Assembly (NCBI GenBank): GCA_038751255.1
Contig: JBCDGN010000003.1
Location: 40,041 to 104,040 of the forward strand
Length of the DNA stretch: 64,000 bases
Reading direction: 5' to 3'
Source: JANSYP01 sp038751255
GTDB taxonomy: Bacteria > Pseudomonadota > Alphaproteobacteria > Rhodobacterales > Rhodobacteraceae
The notes under the pieces: generated by a model
Databases searched by the model: none
Seen by the model: only the letters and a program-made list of their open reading frames with translations
What the model was told of the DNA's origin: nothing
Shown: piece after piece, positions 7,850 through 17,587 of the stretch
Position numbering within the stretch: position 1 is the stretch's first letter
Layout of the letters: each line of letters opens with the position of its first letter
Translations under genes and position numbers: made by a program

Positions 7850-9250
7850 TCACACCTGACTGGGCAGCCAGAGCACGATCCATGGGAAGGCCACCAAAAG
7901 GGCGATGGTGATGGCATCTGCGATGAAAAACGGTGTCACACCTTTGAACACATCCTGGACACTCAGGTCGTCGCGCACCCCTGCGACGACAAAACAATTC
8001 AGCCCGATGGGCGGGGTGATCAGGCAAAACTCTGCCATCTTCACCACCAAGATCCCAAACCAAATCGCGCACATTGGCCCCGACATGCCAAAGGTGCTCT
8101 CCTCAGCCGACACGAATTCCCCCCCGTTCAGCGCCATGACCGCGGGGTAAACCACAGGAAGGGTGAGCAAGAGCATCCCGATCGCATCCATGAACATGCC
8201 AAGAACGGCGTAGGCCAAAAGGATACAGACCAAGATCAGCATCGGTGACATGGTTAAGGAAGTGATCCAATCGGCGAACGCGCCTGGCAAATCGGCGAAG
8301 CCCAGAAAGCGGACATAAATCAGCACGCCCCAGATGATGGTGAAGATCATGACGCTGAGCTTGGCTGTCTCTAAAAGCGCGTCTTTGAATTCACTCCACC
8401 GCATCCCGCGCCAAAGCGCCATCAGAAAGACGACAAAAGCGCCGATTGCGCCGCCTTCCGTGGGCGTGCCCCAGGCGTCTCCTCCAAAGGGGTTGTAGAC
8501 GAAAAAGATGATGGTCACGACGACAAAGACAATGGGCAGCGCCGGTGGCAAGGCCGCGAAACGTTCGCGCCATGTAAACCCACTGACCGGCGGTCCGAAG
8601 TTTTTAAGGCTCAGCGCCAGGGTGACGATCAACAGCCCATAAATCAGCGCTGAAAACGCACCAGGGATAAAGCCTGCAAGCAAGAGCTTGCCCACGTCTT
8701 GCTCTACGATGATCGCATAGATCACCAAGATCGCAGAGGGGGGGATCAGCGAGGCAAGCGTGCCGCCTGCCGCCACAACACCCGCGGCAAAGCGCTTGTC
8801 ATAGCCTATTTTGAGCATCTCTGGGATCGCGATCCGTGCAAAGACCGCAGAGGTCGCCACCGACGCGCCAGAGACCGCCGCAAACCCCGCAGTGGCGAAG
8901 ACCGTGGCCACAGCAAGCCCGCCGGGCACCCAAGCGATCCAGCGTTTGGCAGCCTCGAACAGGGCTTTGGTCAGGCCTGCGTAATAGGCTAAATAGCCGA
9001 TGAGGATGAAGGTGGGGATCAGACTCAACGCCTGGCTGGACACTTTGGAATGGGGCACTTGGCCAGCGGTCTTGGTGGCCACGGTCAGCGCCCATAGGAA
9101 ATCGCCACCACCATAGTTCTTCTTGGACCAGAAGATCCAGATCAGCCCCACGAGACCCGCAAGCCCCGCGGCAAAGGCCACGCGCATGCCGAGAACCACC
9201 AGCACCAACAGCCCGCCGGTGACCGCAAGCCCAATATCAATCGGTTCCAT
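7850..9250 (-). CDS. dctM: TRAP transporter large permease (DctM type)
   Basis: A 466-residue very hydrophobic protein with around twelve membrane segments, typical in size for the large TRAP permease. The region AAGGTLASLIPPSAILVIY is the family's signature segment, and GMFMDAIGMLLLTLPVVYP is another hallmark. It works with the small permease and the periplasmic binding protein to import an organic acid using the Na+ gradient. It starts 11 bp after dctQ. The substrate cannot be predicted safely from sequence; dicarboxylates and other carboxylates are the usual range. Confidence 0.92.
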   Translation of the reverse strand: MEPIDIGLAVTGGLLVLVVLGMRVAFAAGLAGLVGLIWIFWSKKNYGGGDFLWALTVATKTAGQVPHSKVSSQALSLIPTFILIGYLAYYAGLTKALFEAAKRWIAWVPGGLAVATVFATAGFAAVSGASVATSAVFARIAIPEMLKIGYDKRFAAGVVAAGGTLASLIPPSAILVIYAIIVEQDVGKLLLAGFIPGAFSALIYGLLIVTLALSLKNFGPPVSGFTWRERFAALPPALPIVFVVVTIIFFVYNPFGGDAWGTPTEGGAIGAFVVFLMALWRGMRWSEFKDALLETAKLSVMIFTIIWGVLIYVRFLGFADLPGAFADWITSLTMSPMLILVCILLAYAVLGMFMDAIGMLLLTLPVVYPAVMALNGGEFVSAEESTFGMSGPMCAIWFGILVVKMAEFCLITPPIGLNCFVVAGVRDDLSVQDVFKGVTPFFIADAITIALLVAFPWIVLWLPSQV

Positions 9251-9261
9251 CGAAGCCGCCC

Positions 9262-9894
9262 TTAGTCTTCGCGGCTGGAGACATGCTCTGCCTCCATCGC
9301 AGCTTGTGTGGCAGCGTCGACCACCAATGGCACCGCAACCGGCTGCGGATCATTTCGGAGAAAGGCCACCCCATAGGCCCAAAGCTGCAAGACAAGTCGC
9401 AGGCACAGCACGCCAAAAGCCACCGGCGCCAATAGTTTCGCGGGCCAGAGCGGCAGCGCAATGTCCATGGAGCTATCGCGGCTCCACATCGGTGCCGCGA
9501 AATCGAAACTCCGCAGGAAATGAGCCCACGTGCCCCAAACCAAAAGCGCCATCAGGATAAGGATCGCGAAGGTCGTGATCCATTCGACCAAGTAAAGTGC
9601 CCTGCCCTTCAAAGCTCCCACCAGGATATCCATCCGGATGTGACCGCCATTGCGTTGCACATAAGCGATGCCCAGAAACGCGATCAGCGGCATCGCCTGT
9701 TCGATCCAATCGACATAGCCAGGCAGCGGCGCATTAAAGAAATTGCGCCCCGCGACCGAGATCACCGCCAGAACCATCAAGGCGAACACCGCAAGACCAC
9801 TGAGCAGAGCAAAGAAGGTTTCAAGCTGCAACAAAGCGCGGTCGAGTTTGCTCACCCGGCTGTCATCGGACAAGACCTGTGCGGCGCCGGCCAT
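9262..9894 (-). CDS. dctQ: TRAP transporter small permease (DctQ type)
   Basis: A 210-residue protein with four predicted membrane helices. It contains NFFNAPLPGYVDWIEQ and YVQRNGGHIRMDILVG, the conserved DctQ segment between helices one and three. GAGGAGC lies just upstream of the ATG. The long hydrophilic C-terminal tail (about 40 residues) is common in this family. It is the middle gene of the dctP-dctQ-dctM operon. Confidence 0.9.
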   Translation of the reverse strand: MAGAAQVLSDDSRVSKLDRALLQLETFFALLSGLAVFALMVLAVISVAGRNFFNAPLPGYVDWIEQAMPLIAFLGIAYVQRNGGHIRMDILVGALKGRALYLVEWITTFAILILMALLVWGTWAHFLRSFDFAAPMWSRDSSMDIALPLWPAKLLAPVAFGVLCLRLVLQLWAYGVAFLRNDPQPVAVPLVVDAATQAAMEAEHVSSRED

Positions 9895-9961
9895 TTTGCT
9901 CCTCCTGATGTGTCAAAGGATTGGGCGCCCCAAGACTTGTCCGAAGCGCCCGCTAGCGATC

Positions 9962-10975
9962 TTAGCTGCCGCCCTGCACGATCATGCCAGTGACCATGTC
10001 GTAGAGCTCTTGCGCGGGCAGTCCGCGGTTGGTGTTCTCTTCGATCCAGGCTTGCGCGATAGGCGCTGCTGCAGACTGTTGAAACGCTGCAATCTCGTCA
10101 TCGGTGAAGGTGATTTGGGTGATCCCCCGTTCTTCCAGAGCAGGACCCCAAGCATCCATCGTGTTGTTGTTGTAGAAGTCGAGATAGTGCTCGAGCGCTG
10201 CATCAACCGAGCTCAGCAATGCGTCTCGATTGGCATCGGAAAGCCCGTTCAGCGCATCGGTATTCACCACAACCGGGCAATTCACCGTGCCGGGATTAAG
10301 GTTGGTTGTCCACCATTCGCCGTTCTCGATGGTGCCAAATGACATGTGCGCGTGGGGCGCAAAGGCCGCGCCTTTGATGACACCACTATCCAAGGCCTGG
10401 CGCACCTCGGTCGCCGACATCGAGGTCGGCACCGCACCCACTTTTTCCATCGCCGCGCCGATCCCGCCGGTTGCGCGGACCGAAAGCCCATCAAAATCCG
10501 TCAGGCTCGCCGGCGCATCGCCGAGGCCCACAATGTTGTATTGCGGCAAAGGCGATGGCATCAGCAGGGTAGCATTCCAGCGGGCCAGATCCGCGACCAC
10601 CGCGGGATGCTGGTAGAGCGCCATGGAAAGGTCTTTTTCCTGCTCGAGCGTTTGTACACCTAAGAACGGCAGTTCAAGCACTGTGATTGAGGGGTTCTTA
10701 TCGCGATGGTAGCCCGCACAGAATTGCGCCATCTCAAAGGCGCCAATGGAGATCCCATCGAGGTTTTCGCGATTGTTTGAAAGCCCGCCATAGCTGATAT
10801 CGAGCACGAACTCGCCGCCGGTCTTTTCCGAAACCAGCTCCGCCAGCTTCTCGACATGCTCAGTAAAAGCGCGGCGTTTGCCCCAAAGCGAGACGTTCCA
10901 CTCGGTCGCCATGGCCTCGGCGCCGAAGCTCACAATGATGGTTGCCAGTGCGGTCTGGCCCAAGATCTTGCGCAT
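9962..10975 (-). CDS. dctP: TRAP transporter substrate-binding protein (DctP type)
   Basis: A 337-residue periplasmic binding protein with a signal peptide (MRKILGQTALATII...) cleaved near AMA-T. Segments such as YHRDKNPSITVLELPFLG and FDGLSVRATGGIGAAMEKVG are those of DctP-type proteins; the Arg in VRATG is the usual ligand-carboxylate contact. The start at 10975 is chosen because GGGAGGACTGC precedes it; a longer frame to 11029 would spoil the signal peptide. It is the first gene of the TRAP operon, so the promoter should lie in the 11 kb region. Confidence 0.9.
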   Translation of the reverse strand: MRKILGQTALATIIVSFGAEAMATEWNVSLWGKRRAFTEHVEKLAELVSEKTGGEFVLDISYGGLSNNRENLDGISIGAFEMAQFCAGYHRDKNPSITVLELPFLGVQTLEQEKDLSMALYQHPAVVADLARWNATLLMPSPLPQYNIVGLGDAPASLTDFDGLSVRATGGIGAAMEKVGAVPTSMSATEVRQALDSGVIKGAAFAPHAHMSFGTIENGEWWTTNLNPGTVNCPVVVNTDALNGLSDANRDALLSSVDAALEHYLDFYNNNTMDAWGPALEERGITQITFTDDEIAAFQQSAAAPIAQAWIEENTNRGLPAQELYDMVTGMIVQGGS

Positions 10976-12381
10976 GCAGTCCTCCCAAATGTCCTGCCGG
11001 ATCGGCTCCGGCCTGTCCTCGCGACGCAACTATGACACGCCACATTGCGTTTGTTTATGAAGAAAGCCACCAGGTTGGTAGACCTTAGCGTGCGGATTTC
11101 CGCGGGCCCCTTAGAAATGTCAAAAACGCTGACCGTCGACATCACTCCCATCGCCAGTGGAAAAGTACGACCTATTCGAAAGCGATCCCGCGTGAGATCA
11201 AACGTTCGTCGGATTGTTTCGAAGGTGTGGCGGACAGCGCGCCCTGCACTGAGACGGCGACCCGATAGCCTTTGTTTCGTGCGGCAAGCGCCGTTTTGAG
11301 AACGCAATGGTTTAAGTCACGTCCGACAACTTCTTGAGCCTTTCGGTGACAAAGAAGACCACCTCCAAAGCGATTGAAACTCTGCCGACATACGACAGAT
11401 AAAATCCTTTCGTAAATCGCCATCATATCAACTGGATGTTGCGTCCAGAATTTGCAAATCAGAGAGGGAATACCTCGTGACTTGGCGGAATTTTCCGAGC
11501 TTGGTCCGCACAGAGCATAACGCCAACAAGCTGATTAGGCGGAAAACGCTTCCAATATGACCAGCCATCCTGCCAAGTTTGGGGGTTGTGATTGCTTGGT
11601 GCCCAATAACGCCGAAAGATCCGTATGGGCCTCGCTTCGAGCCTTACACAAATCCCGACCGATGATTGGCCATGCCGGAGTTAACTCTCAGCAGGCGCCA
11701 GGACCAGCAGCGTTCCAGCCTCCTACTCATACTTTGCGGAAAGGATTCTCAAGGCAAAAGCGTTGCCAATACTTGCGGTTGGCGCTCCAAGGATGGAAAA
11801 CGCCCAACCACCGAGAGAAACCACGAAAGCAATCTAAGAGAAACGTATGAAAGGCGCAGAAAACGCGTCTGCGAGGGCTTTTGTAAGGTCATAATTTTCA
11901 GGTTTTAATTGGCTCTCCGCTCTTTTTTTGATTGGTAACTTGGCCATTGCCTGACCGTTGTGCCGCGACTGCTCTGTGCGACGGGACAAAGTCGGCCTCC
12001 GGTCTGCTTGGCGCGACGACAGACTGAGAGTTACGTTAGCGGCCCAGCCGCCGCCGCTTGGTGAGGTCAAAGAGGAAGCTGACGTTGACATAGAGTTTTA
12101 GCTGCCGATCGGTCTACTCAGCCGGGACGCAAATTGCGCTGACACCGGGTCCGGACTGTGGCGCGGATCCGTGACAATTTCTGCGCGTGCTCTTTTGCTG
12201 ATCAAACAGGCATTCCTGGCGGAACGTGCCTTGCCTGCGTAGTCATGCTGCCCGATGACCGGTGGCCCAGATGCAAAAGCGCTGTGCGTCGCGTCCATCC
12301 AAGACCATCTTTGGCAATCCTTCTCGACAGTTGCCGCGACAAGGCCTACCCCTTTTATCAGTGCCAATGAACGGAGCATCC
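10976..12381. other. Apparently gene-free stretch, about 1.4 kb
   Basis: No frame here looks like a real protein: open frames are under about 100 codons and have arginine- and serine-rich shadow-like composition. The part next to 10976 should hold the dctP promoter. A reverse-strand piece near 12050-12110 reads YVNVSFLFDL but is cut by stops on both sides. The stretch may be old gene debris or non-coding RNA territory; I cannot name anything in it. Confidence 0.5.
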
Positions 12382-12990
12382 ATGTCTCGGGTCCTAGTCT
12401 ATTACGCCCATCCCGGTGAACGCTTCAGCAAGGTCAATACCGCGCTCTATTCTGTGGCGCGGGATGTCGACGGCATACAGACCCTCGATCTTTACCGCGC
12501 CTACCCGCGCTTCAACATCGATATCGACGCCGAGCAGCAGCGACTGCGCGACCATGATGTGATCGTGTTTCAACATCCGTTGTTTTGGTACTCAACACCT
12601 TCGCTGGTGAAGGAGTGGCAAGACCTGGTCCTAGAACATGGTTTTGCCTATGGCACCGGGGGCGATGCGCTGCAGGGCAAATACCTGATGCAGGCGCTGT
12701 CTGCCGCGGGTCCCGAGGATGCCTATTCCACCTCTGGCTACCAGCATTTCGAGCTCCGTCAGTTCCTAACGCCGATGGAGCAGACCGCGCGGCTTTGCGG
12801 CATGCATTACCTCGCACCTTATGCGATGTATGGCGCGCTTTACGCGGTCGAGGAAGATCGGCTGGAGCCTCATCTGCAGGGCTATCAGCGCCTCCTCGAA
12901 GCTTTGCGCGACGATCGGCTTGACCTTCTTGCCGCACAAAACGCCGATGTTTTGAACCCAGACACGCTGCCCCTCAAGCCGCAGGTTTAA
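12382..12990 (+). CDS. KefF-like NAD(P)H-dependent flavin oxidoreductase
   Basis: A 202-residue flavodoxin-fold quinone reductase. VLVYYAHP at the N-terminus is the phosphate-binding strand-loop, and VIVFQHPLFWYSTPSLVKEW followed by YGTGGDALQGK is the pattern of KefF/YheR/MdaB relatives. In enterobacteria KefF activates the glutathione-gated K+/H+ antiporter KefC, and here the antiporter gene begins three bases after this stop, which strongly suggests the same partnership. Start 12382 is preferred (GGAG eight to nine bases upstream); ATG 12367 would add five residues. Confidence 0.87.
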   Translation: MSRVLVYYAHPGERFSKVNTALYSVARDVDGIQTLDLYRAYPRFNIDIDAEQQRLRDHDVIVFQHPLFWYSTPSLVKEWQDLVLEHGFAYGTGGDALQGKYLMQALSAAGPEDAYSTSGYQHFELRQFLTPMEQTARLCGMHYLAPYAMYGALYAVEEDRLEPHLQGYQRLLEALRDDRLDLLAAQNADVLNPDTLPLKPQV

Positions 12991-12993
12991 TCG

Positions 12994-15060
12994 ATGGATC
13001 AGTTTCTCCTCACCGCCTTTTTGTTCCTGATCGCCGGGGTGATCGCGGTGCCCATTGCGACGCGATTCAAGCTCGGCTCGGTTCTGGGATATTTGATTGC
13101 CGGGATCATCTTGGCCCCTGCACTCCGGGCGCTGAATGTCGATGTGGTGTCGCTTCAGCATTTCGCAGAGTTCGGTGTGGTCATGATGTTGTTCTTGGTC
13201 GGTCTTGAGCTGGAACCGAAATTGCTGTGGGAGATGCGTGCCAAGCTTTTGGGCTTGGGGGGGCTGCAAGTCGGGCTTTCGGCGGGTCTTGTCACGGCAG
13301 TGGCGATGATGTTCGGCATGGCCTGGCAAACCGCGCTCGCAGTGGGTTTGGTTCTATCGCTCTCCTCCACCGCCATTGTCCTGCAAACGCTGAACGAAAA
13401 GGGGTTGATGAAAACCGATGGCGGGCAGTCGAGTTTTGCGGTGCTGCTTTTTCAAGACATCGCCGTGATCCCGATGCTGGCGTTTTTGCCCCTATTGGCG
13501 CTGCCAGAGATGGCCGACATGGCGGGCCACGGGGCCGCGCTGTCCACTGCAGATGAAGCCGTGATTGCGACCGAGCATGGAGCCGATCACAGCGACGACC
13601 ATGCACAGGGTCATGGCGCTGGACATAGTGAGGCGCATGGTGACGGGCACGGTGAGGGGCACGGCGATGATCATGGCGCGTCGCTCAGTCTTGTCGATGG
13701 TCTGCCGCCCTGGGGTCAAGCGCTTGTCACACTGGCAGCTATCGCGTCGGTCATCGTCGGCGGGAGCTATCTGACTCGACCGATCTTTCGCTTCATCTCG
13801 CAAGCGCAACTGCGCGAGCTCTTTACAGCTGCGGCCCTCATGCTGGTCATTGGCATTGCCCTTTTGATGACGCTGGTCGGGCTATCCCCCGCCTTGGGCA
13901 CCTTTCTGGCCGGCGTGGTCCTGGCCAATAGCGAGTACCGCCATGAGTTGGAAAGCGATATTGATCCGTTCAAAGGGCTGTTGTTAGGTCTTTTCTTCAT
14001 GACTGTTGGCGCGTTGATCGATTTTGCGCTGCTTAGCGAAGAGTTTTTCCTGATTTTCGGGCTGACGCTTCTCCTGCTGGCGATCAAAGCGGGGGTTCTT
14101 TACGGGCTCGCGGTTGGCTTTAAGCTGCAAGGCGCGGATCGACCGCTTTTGGCGGTGGCATTGGCGCAGGCGGGCGAGTTCGGCTTCGTACTTTTGTCCT
14201 TCACCGTGGCCAATAACGTCCTCCCGCAAGAGATTTCAGATCGTCTCTTGCTAATCGTGGCACTGTCGATGTTGCTGACCCCGCTTCTGTTCATCCTCTA
14301 TGACCGAGTGATCTCTGCGTTCTACATTGAGGAACAGGCGCAAGAGGCCGATGAGATCGACGTCGATGCCAAGATCATCATCGCGGGTCATGGCCGTTTC
14401 GGTGGGATCGTCAACCGCATGCTGCGTGCCTCTGGCTATGAGACGGTCGTCCTCGATCACTCCTCGTCTCAATTGGAGATGTTGCGGATATTTGGTTTCC
14501 GTGCCTTCTACGGCGATGCCACACGGCCCGATCTGTTGCATGCCGCGGGCATCGAAAACGCACGCATGCTGGTGATCGCCATTGATGATAAACACGCCAC
14601 CACAGAGCTCGTGCGCTTTGTCACCGAGAACTTCCCCCATGTCTACGTGATTGCACGCGCGCGAGATCGCGATCATGTCTATGAGCTTTATGCTGCAGGA
14701 TGCAGGGACATCATTCGTGAGACCTTTGACAGTGGCGTGCGCACGGGGCGCTCTGCGCTCGAAGCGCTCGGCATGCACCCTTACGAGGCAGAGCTTCGGT
14801 CACGGGATTTCGTGGCCCGCGACCGCCACGCCATCGCGCAACTCGCCGCGGTGTATGACATGAATGTCCCGATCCATCTCAACGAGACCTATGTGGAACG
14901 CGCCAAAGAGCTGCGCGAACAAAGCGAGGCTGAAATGCGCGGCGAATTGCGGAACTACAAAGCGCGCGCAGAGCGAGGGTGGAACCCACCGACACCTGCG
15001 GATGTGGAGAAGGAGAAATCCGATGACGCTGCAGCGCGAAGCGCAGAGACGCAGACCTAG
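12994..15060 (+). CDS. KefC-like K+/H+ antiporter with RCK domain and His-rich loop
   Basis: A 688-residue CPA2-type antiporter. Around twelve membrane segments occupy residues 1-440, with the family motif VVLANSEYRHELESDIDPF and FAEFGVVMMLFLVGLELE near the first helices. A TrkA-N/RCK nucleotide-binding domain follows, starting KIIIAGHGRFGGIVNRML (about residue 461). Between helices lies an unusual loop (about 178-230) very rich in His, Asp and Gly, likely able to bind divalent metal. The KefF-like gene ends three bases upstream. A paralogue with a similar loop lies at 62.6 kb. The acidic/basic C-terminal tail of about 60 residues is poorly conserved. Confidence 0.9.
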   Translation: MDQFLLTAFLFLIAGVIAVPIATRFKLGSVLGYLIAGIILAPALRALNVDVVSLQHFAEFGVVMMLFLVGLELEPKLLWEMRAKLLGLGGLQVGLSAGLVTAVAMMFGMAWQTALAVGLVLSLSSTAIVLQTLNEKGLMKTDGGQSSFAVLLFQDIAVIPMLAFLPLLALPEMADMAGHGAALSTADEAVIATEHGADHSDDHAQGHGAGHSEAHGDGHGEGHGDDHGASLSLVDGLPPWGQALVTLAAIASVIVGGSYLTRPIFRFISQAQLRELFTAAALMLVIGIALLMTLVGLSPALGTFLAGVVLANSEYRHELESDIDPFKGLLLGLFFMTVGALIDFALLSEEFFLIFGLTLLLLAIKAGVLYGLAVGFKLQGADRPLLAVALAQAGEFGFVLLSFTVANNVLPQEISDRLLLIVALSMLLTPLLFILYDRVISAFYIEEQAQEADEIDVDAKIIIAGHGRFGGIVNRMLRASGYETVVLDHSSSQLEMLRIFGFRAFYGDATRPDLLHAAGIENARMLVIAIDDKHATTELVRFVTENFPHVYVIARARDRDHVYELYAAGCRDIIRETFDSGVRTGRSALEALGMHPYEAELRSRDFVARDRHAIAQLAAVYDMNVPIHLNETYVERAKELREQSEAEMRGELRNYKARAERGWNPPTPADVEKEKSDDAAARSAETQT

Positions 15061-15063
15061 TCT

Positions 15064-15546
15064 CTAGCGCCGTGTTCTGCGCGCCGATCGTTTGAGTTGT
15101 GTCGCGTGAACCAGGTTGCCGCAACGGCCCAGCCCATGGGGCGGCATCCCACGATAGAGCGTGTCATAGGCGCCGGCCTCTACTTGATAGGCTTCGTGCC
15201 AGATCCCAATATGCTCGGGGTTCGCCTTTTCGGCGCCGCGGTTAAAGGCTTGCCATGCGGGCCAATTCTGGTCTGAGGAGGCCTGCGAATAGGCTGCCAG
15301 CGCATCAAAACTGCGCCAATACTCAACTTTGGTGAAGAACCCCAAATCCGTGTGACCCAAAAAACCTGATTGCGCGTCAGAGTCGTGGAGTTCTTCGAGC
15401 ATCCGGTGCATCGCTTGCGCAAGCGGCACCCAGGCCATCAGATTCAGCGGTTTGTTGATCCGCATCCCGATGAGAAAGACCACGAAAGATCCATCGATTT
15501 GAGCTTTCATACGGTCTGGATTGATGATGCTCATCGTTTGATCCAT
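15064..15546 (-). CDS. DUF4188 domain protein
   Basis: A 160-residue protein of the DUF4188 (phenylacetaldoxime-dehydratase/monooxygenase-like ferredoxin-fold) family. FVVFLIGMRINKPL, FFTKVEYWRSFDALAAYS, and the closing HIGIWHEAYQVEAGAYDTLY with MPPHGLG are typical segments. Function in this family is unproven; the fold suggests a heme or small-molecule binding dimer. Start ATG 15546 is chosen over a TTG at 15564; ATG 15534 is also possible. It converges with the Kef gene, with three bases between stops. Confidence 0.8.
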   Translation of the reverse strand: MDQTMSIINPDRMKAQIDGSFVVFLIGMRINKPLNLMAWVPLAQAMHRMLEELHDSDAQSGFLGHTDLGFFTKVEYWRSFDALAAYSQASSDQNWPAWQAFNRGAEKANPEHIGIWHEAYQVEAGAYDTLYRGMPPHGLGRCGNLVHATQLKRSARRTRR

Positions 15547-15777
15547 TCTCAGCCTGTGCCTCAAGCGCTCTTATGCAGCGATCCAGCTCGGCTGGACAGA
15601 GGGCAGATGCGGGACCTGCGAAAAATCCTCAGGCGTGTCTTTTGCGCGCGCAACGGGTTCGCCGCGCACCAACGCAGAACCAAATGGACACGCGGATTGA
15701 CGCAACACCCTGCTCGGAATGCCATACCCAAAGACAATCCGCTTGGCCCATGACGCTGCGCAGGTCATGGTGGCCCA

Positions 15778-16905
15778 ATGAGCGACCCTAGTTTCACCCT
15801 TGGTATCGAAGAAGAGTATCTTCTTGTCCGCAAAGACACCGGCGATTTGGTTGAGGCCCCAGAAGCCCTGATGACCGCGTGTGAGGAAGATCTGCAAGGC
15901 CAGGTCAGTCCGGAATACATGCAGTGTCAGATCGAGGTGGGCACGCATGTTTGCACCAAGATCTCTGAAGCGCGCGACGATTTGCGACGCCTGCGCGCCA
16001 CCATTGCGAAACGGGCCGAAGACTTTGACCTTGCACCGATTGCAGTGGCCTGCCACCCGTTCTCCGATTGGAAGACCCAATCGCACACCCGCAAAGAACG
16101 CTACGAAACGCTTCATTCCGACCTCGGGGGCGTTGCGGAGCGCCTGCTGATCTGCGGCATGCATGTCCATATTGGGCTCGATGATGACGCGTTGCGGATC
16201 GATCTTTTACCGCAGTTATCCTATTTTTTACCCCATCTTCTCGCGCTGTCGGTCTCTTCTCCGTTCTGGCGCGGCAGCGACACCGGGCTGTCCTGTTATC
16301 GGCTGACTGTCTTTGACAACCTACCACGCACCGGCCTGCCACCACAGTTTGAAAGCTATGCTGAATATAAATCTACCACAGGCGTCTTGATCGACCTGGG
16401 GATCATCGAAGACACTTCGAAAATCTGGTGGGATCTGCGGCCGTCGCAGAAGTTCCCGACGCTGGAAACCCGCATCTGCGATGTCTCTCCGCGGCTTGAA
16501 CACACGCTTGGGATCGCAGCCTTTGTGCAGGCCATCACCCGCATGCTTTGGCGGCTAAGGCGCGCGAACCAGCGATGGCGTCATTATGATAGCTTCTTGA
16601 TCAACGAGAACCGCTGGCGCGCGCAGCGCTATGGGACCGAAGGCGGATTGATCGATTTCGGCGCGCGCGAGATTGTGCCCTTTGCCGATCTGGTTGAAGA
16701 AATGGTCGATCTCGTCGCGGAAGATCTCGAAGCCTTGGGCAGCCTGACCGAGATCGACGCCCTGCGTGATCTCGTGGAAAACGGCAACGCCGCGCAACGT
16801 CAGCGCAAGATCCATCGCGAAGCATTGGCTGCGGGGTGTGACACCGACGCAGCCAATCTTGCCGTGGTCCAGCACTTAATCGCCGAATTCACCGCCGATC
16901 TTTGA
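15778..16905 (+). CDS. YbdK-type carboxylate-amine ligase (glutamate-cysteine ligase 2 family)
   Basis: A 375-residue member of the GCS2 family. FTLGIEEEYLLV at the N-terminus carries the acidic metal-binding residues, CGMHVHIGL (about residues 125-133) the conserved His pair, and TRICDVSPRLEH the later catalytic region. E. coli YbdK has weak glutamate-cysteine ligase activity; the true substrate is unknown. A link with glutathione-gated Kef genes 0.7 kb upstream is tempting but only by proximity. The ATG at 15778 fits the family's usual N-terminus. Confidence 0.87.
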   Translation: MSDPSFTLGIEEEYLLVRKDTGDLVEAPEALMTACEEDLQGQVSPEYMQCQIEVGTHVCTKISEARDDLRRLRATIAKRAEDFDLAPIAVACHPFSDWKTQSHTRKERYETLHSDLGGVAERLLICGMHVHIGLDDDALRIDLLPQLSYFLPHLLALSVSSPFWRGSDTGLSCYRLTVFDNLPRTGLPPQFESYAEYKSTTGVLIDLGIIEDTSKIWWDLRPSQKFPTLETRICDVSPRLEHTLGIAAFVQAITRMLWRLRRANQRWRHYDSFLINENRWRAQRYGTEGGLIDFGAREIVPFADLVEEMVDLVAEDLEALGSLTEIDALRDLVENGNAAQRQRKIHREALAAGCDTDAANLAVVQHLIAEFTADL

Positions 16906-16915
16906 GCCAGCTTTA

Positions 16916-17353
16916 TTAGCCAAGCATACCTTTCGCGCGTTCCCAACGGGAATAGACATAGACCAGCAAGGACACCAAGCCGACGCCGCCAAGCCAGTAA
17001 TAGCCCTCGACACCGTAGTAGTCGTTGAATTTGGGGCGCCCGCAAAGCTCCAACCAAAGTGCCAGGGTCACGTAGGCAACGAACGCGATGAAGAGCGGTG
17101 CTGGCGCCAGTGCTCCGCGAAACCATAGAACTATGGCGCCCAAAAGGCCCAGCCAAGTGAATATCGCCCAAGTGATCGCGACCCAATCGGGCAAGCTTTT
17201 CATCACTGCAAGCGCATCGGGATGCATCTCTTGTGTCAAAAGCGGCACGTCGAATTGGATCAACACATATCCCACCGCCATCGCAACGTAGAAGACCAAA
17301 GCAATGAAGCTTACGAAGCCGTGGTGCCACGGCATGGTGTCATGTTCGTCCAT
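16916..17353 (-). CDS. Small integral membrane protein, unknown function
   Basis: A 145-residue protein with four predicted transmembrane helices: around residues 10-30, 52-74, 80-102 and 118-136. It is rich in Trp and aromatic residues, and has no motif I recognise. The start at 17353 follows GGGGGA; the longer frame to 17515 adds an Arg-rich leader unlike a membrane protein. It converges with the YbdK gene (10 bp between stops). Short uncharacterised membrane proteins of this type are common in Rhodobacterales. Confidence 0.7.
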   Translation of the reverse strand: MDEHDTMPWHHGFVSFIALVFYVAMAVGYVLIQFDVPLLTQEMHPDALAVMKSLPDWVAITWAIFTWLGLLGAIVLWFRGALAPAPLFIAFVAYVTLALWLELCGRPKFNDYYGVEGYYWLGGVGLVSLLVYVYSRWERAKGMLG

Positions 17354-17587
17354 TTGTAAAGTTCCCCCGAGAACACCTTTTGTTGTCACTCCTTGCCTCT
17401 TGTGGCGGATCTGTCCAGTCCGAGAAACTGAAATCTTCACCCACCTGGCCTCAGAACCTTGAGGTACGGGGCGCAAAGCCTCGCGAGACCGGCGTCTTTT
17501 CGGCGACCTCGACAAATGTCCCTTGCCTTAGGCTTGCGCAATTACCGATACTCTAAGGCAGTGCCATAACTCGCGTGGGAGACTCAC

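Noticed and set aside
11834..12379. Two short reverse frames of 85 and 93 codons
   Set aside because: No ribosome binding site, no family resemblance and shadow-like composition; treated as gene-free DNA.
13550..13690. Repetitive CATGG/GGTCA-like units that could suggest a DNA repeat or CRISPR
   Set aside because: They are coding repeats for the His/Gly-rich loop of the antiporter; there is no regular repeat-spacer pattern.
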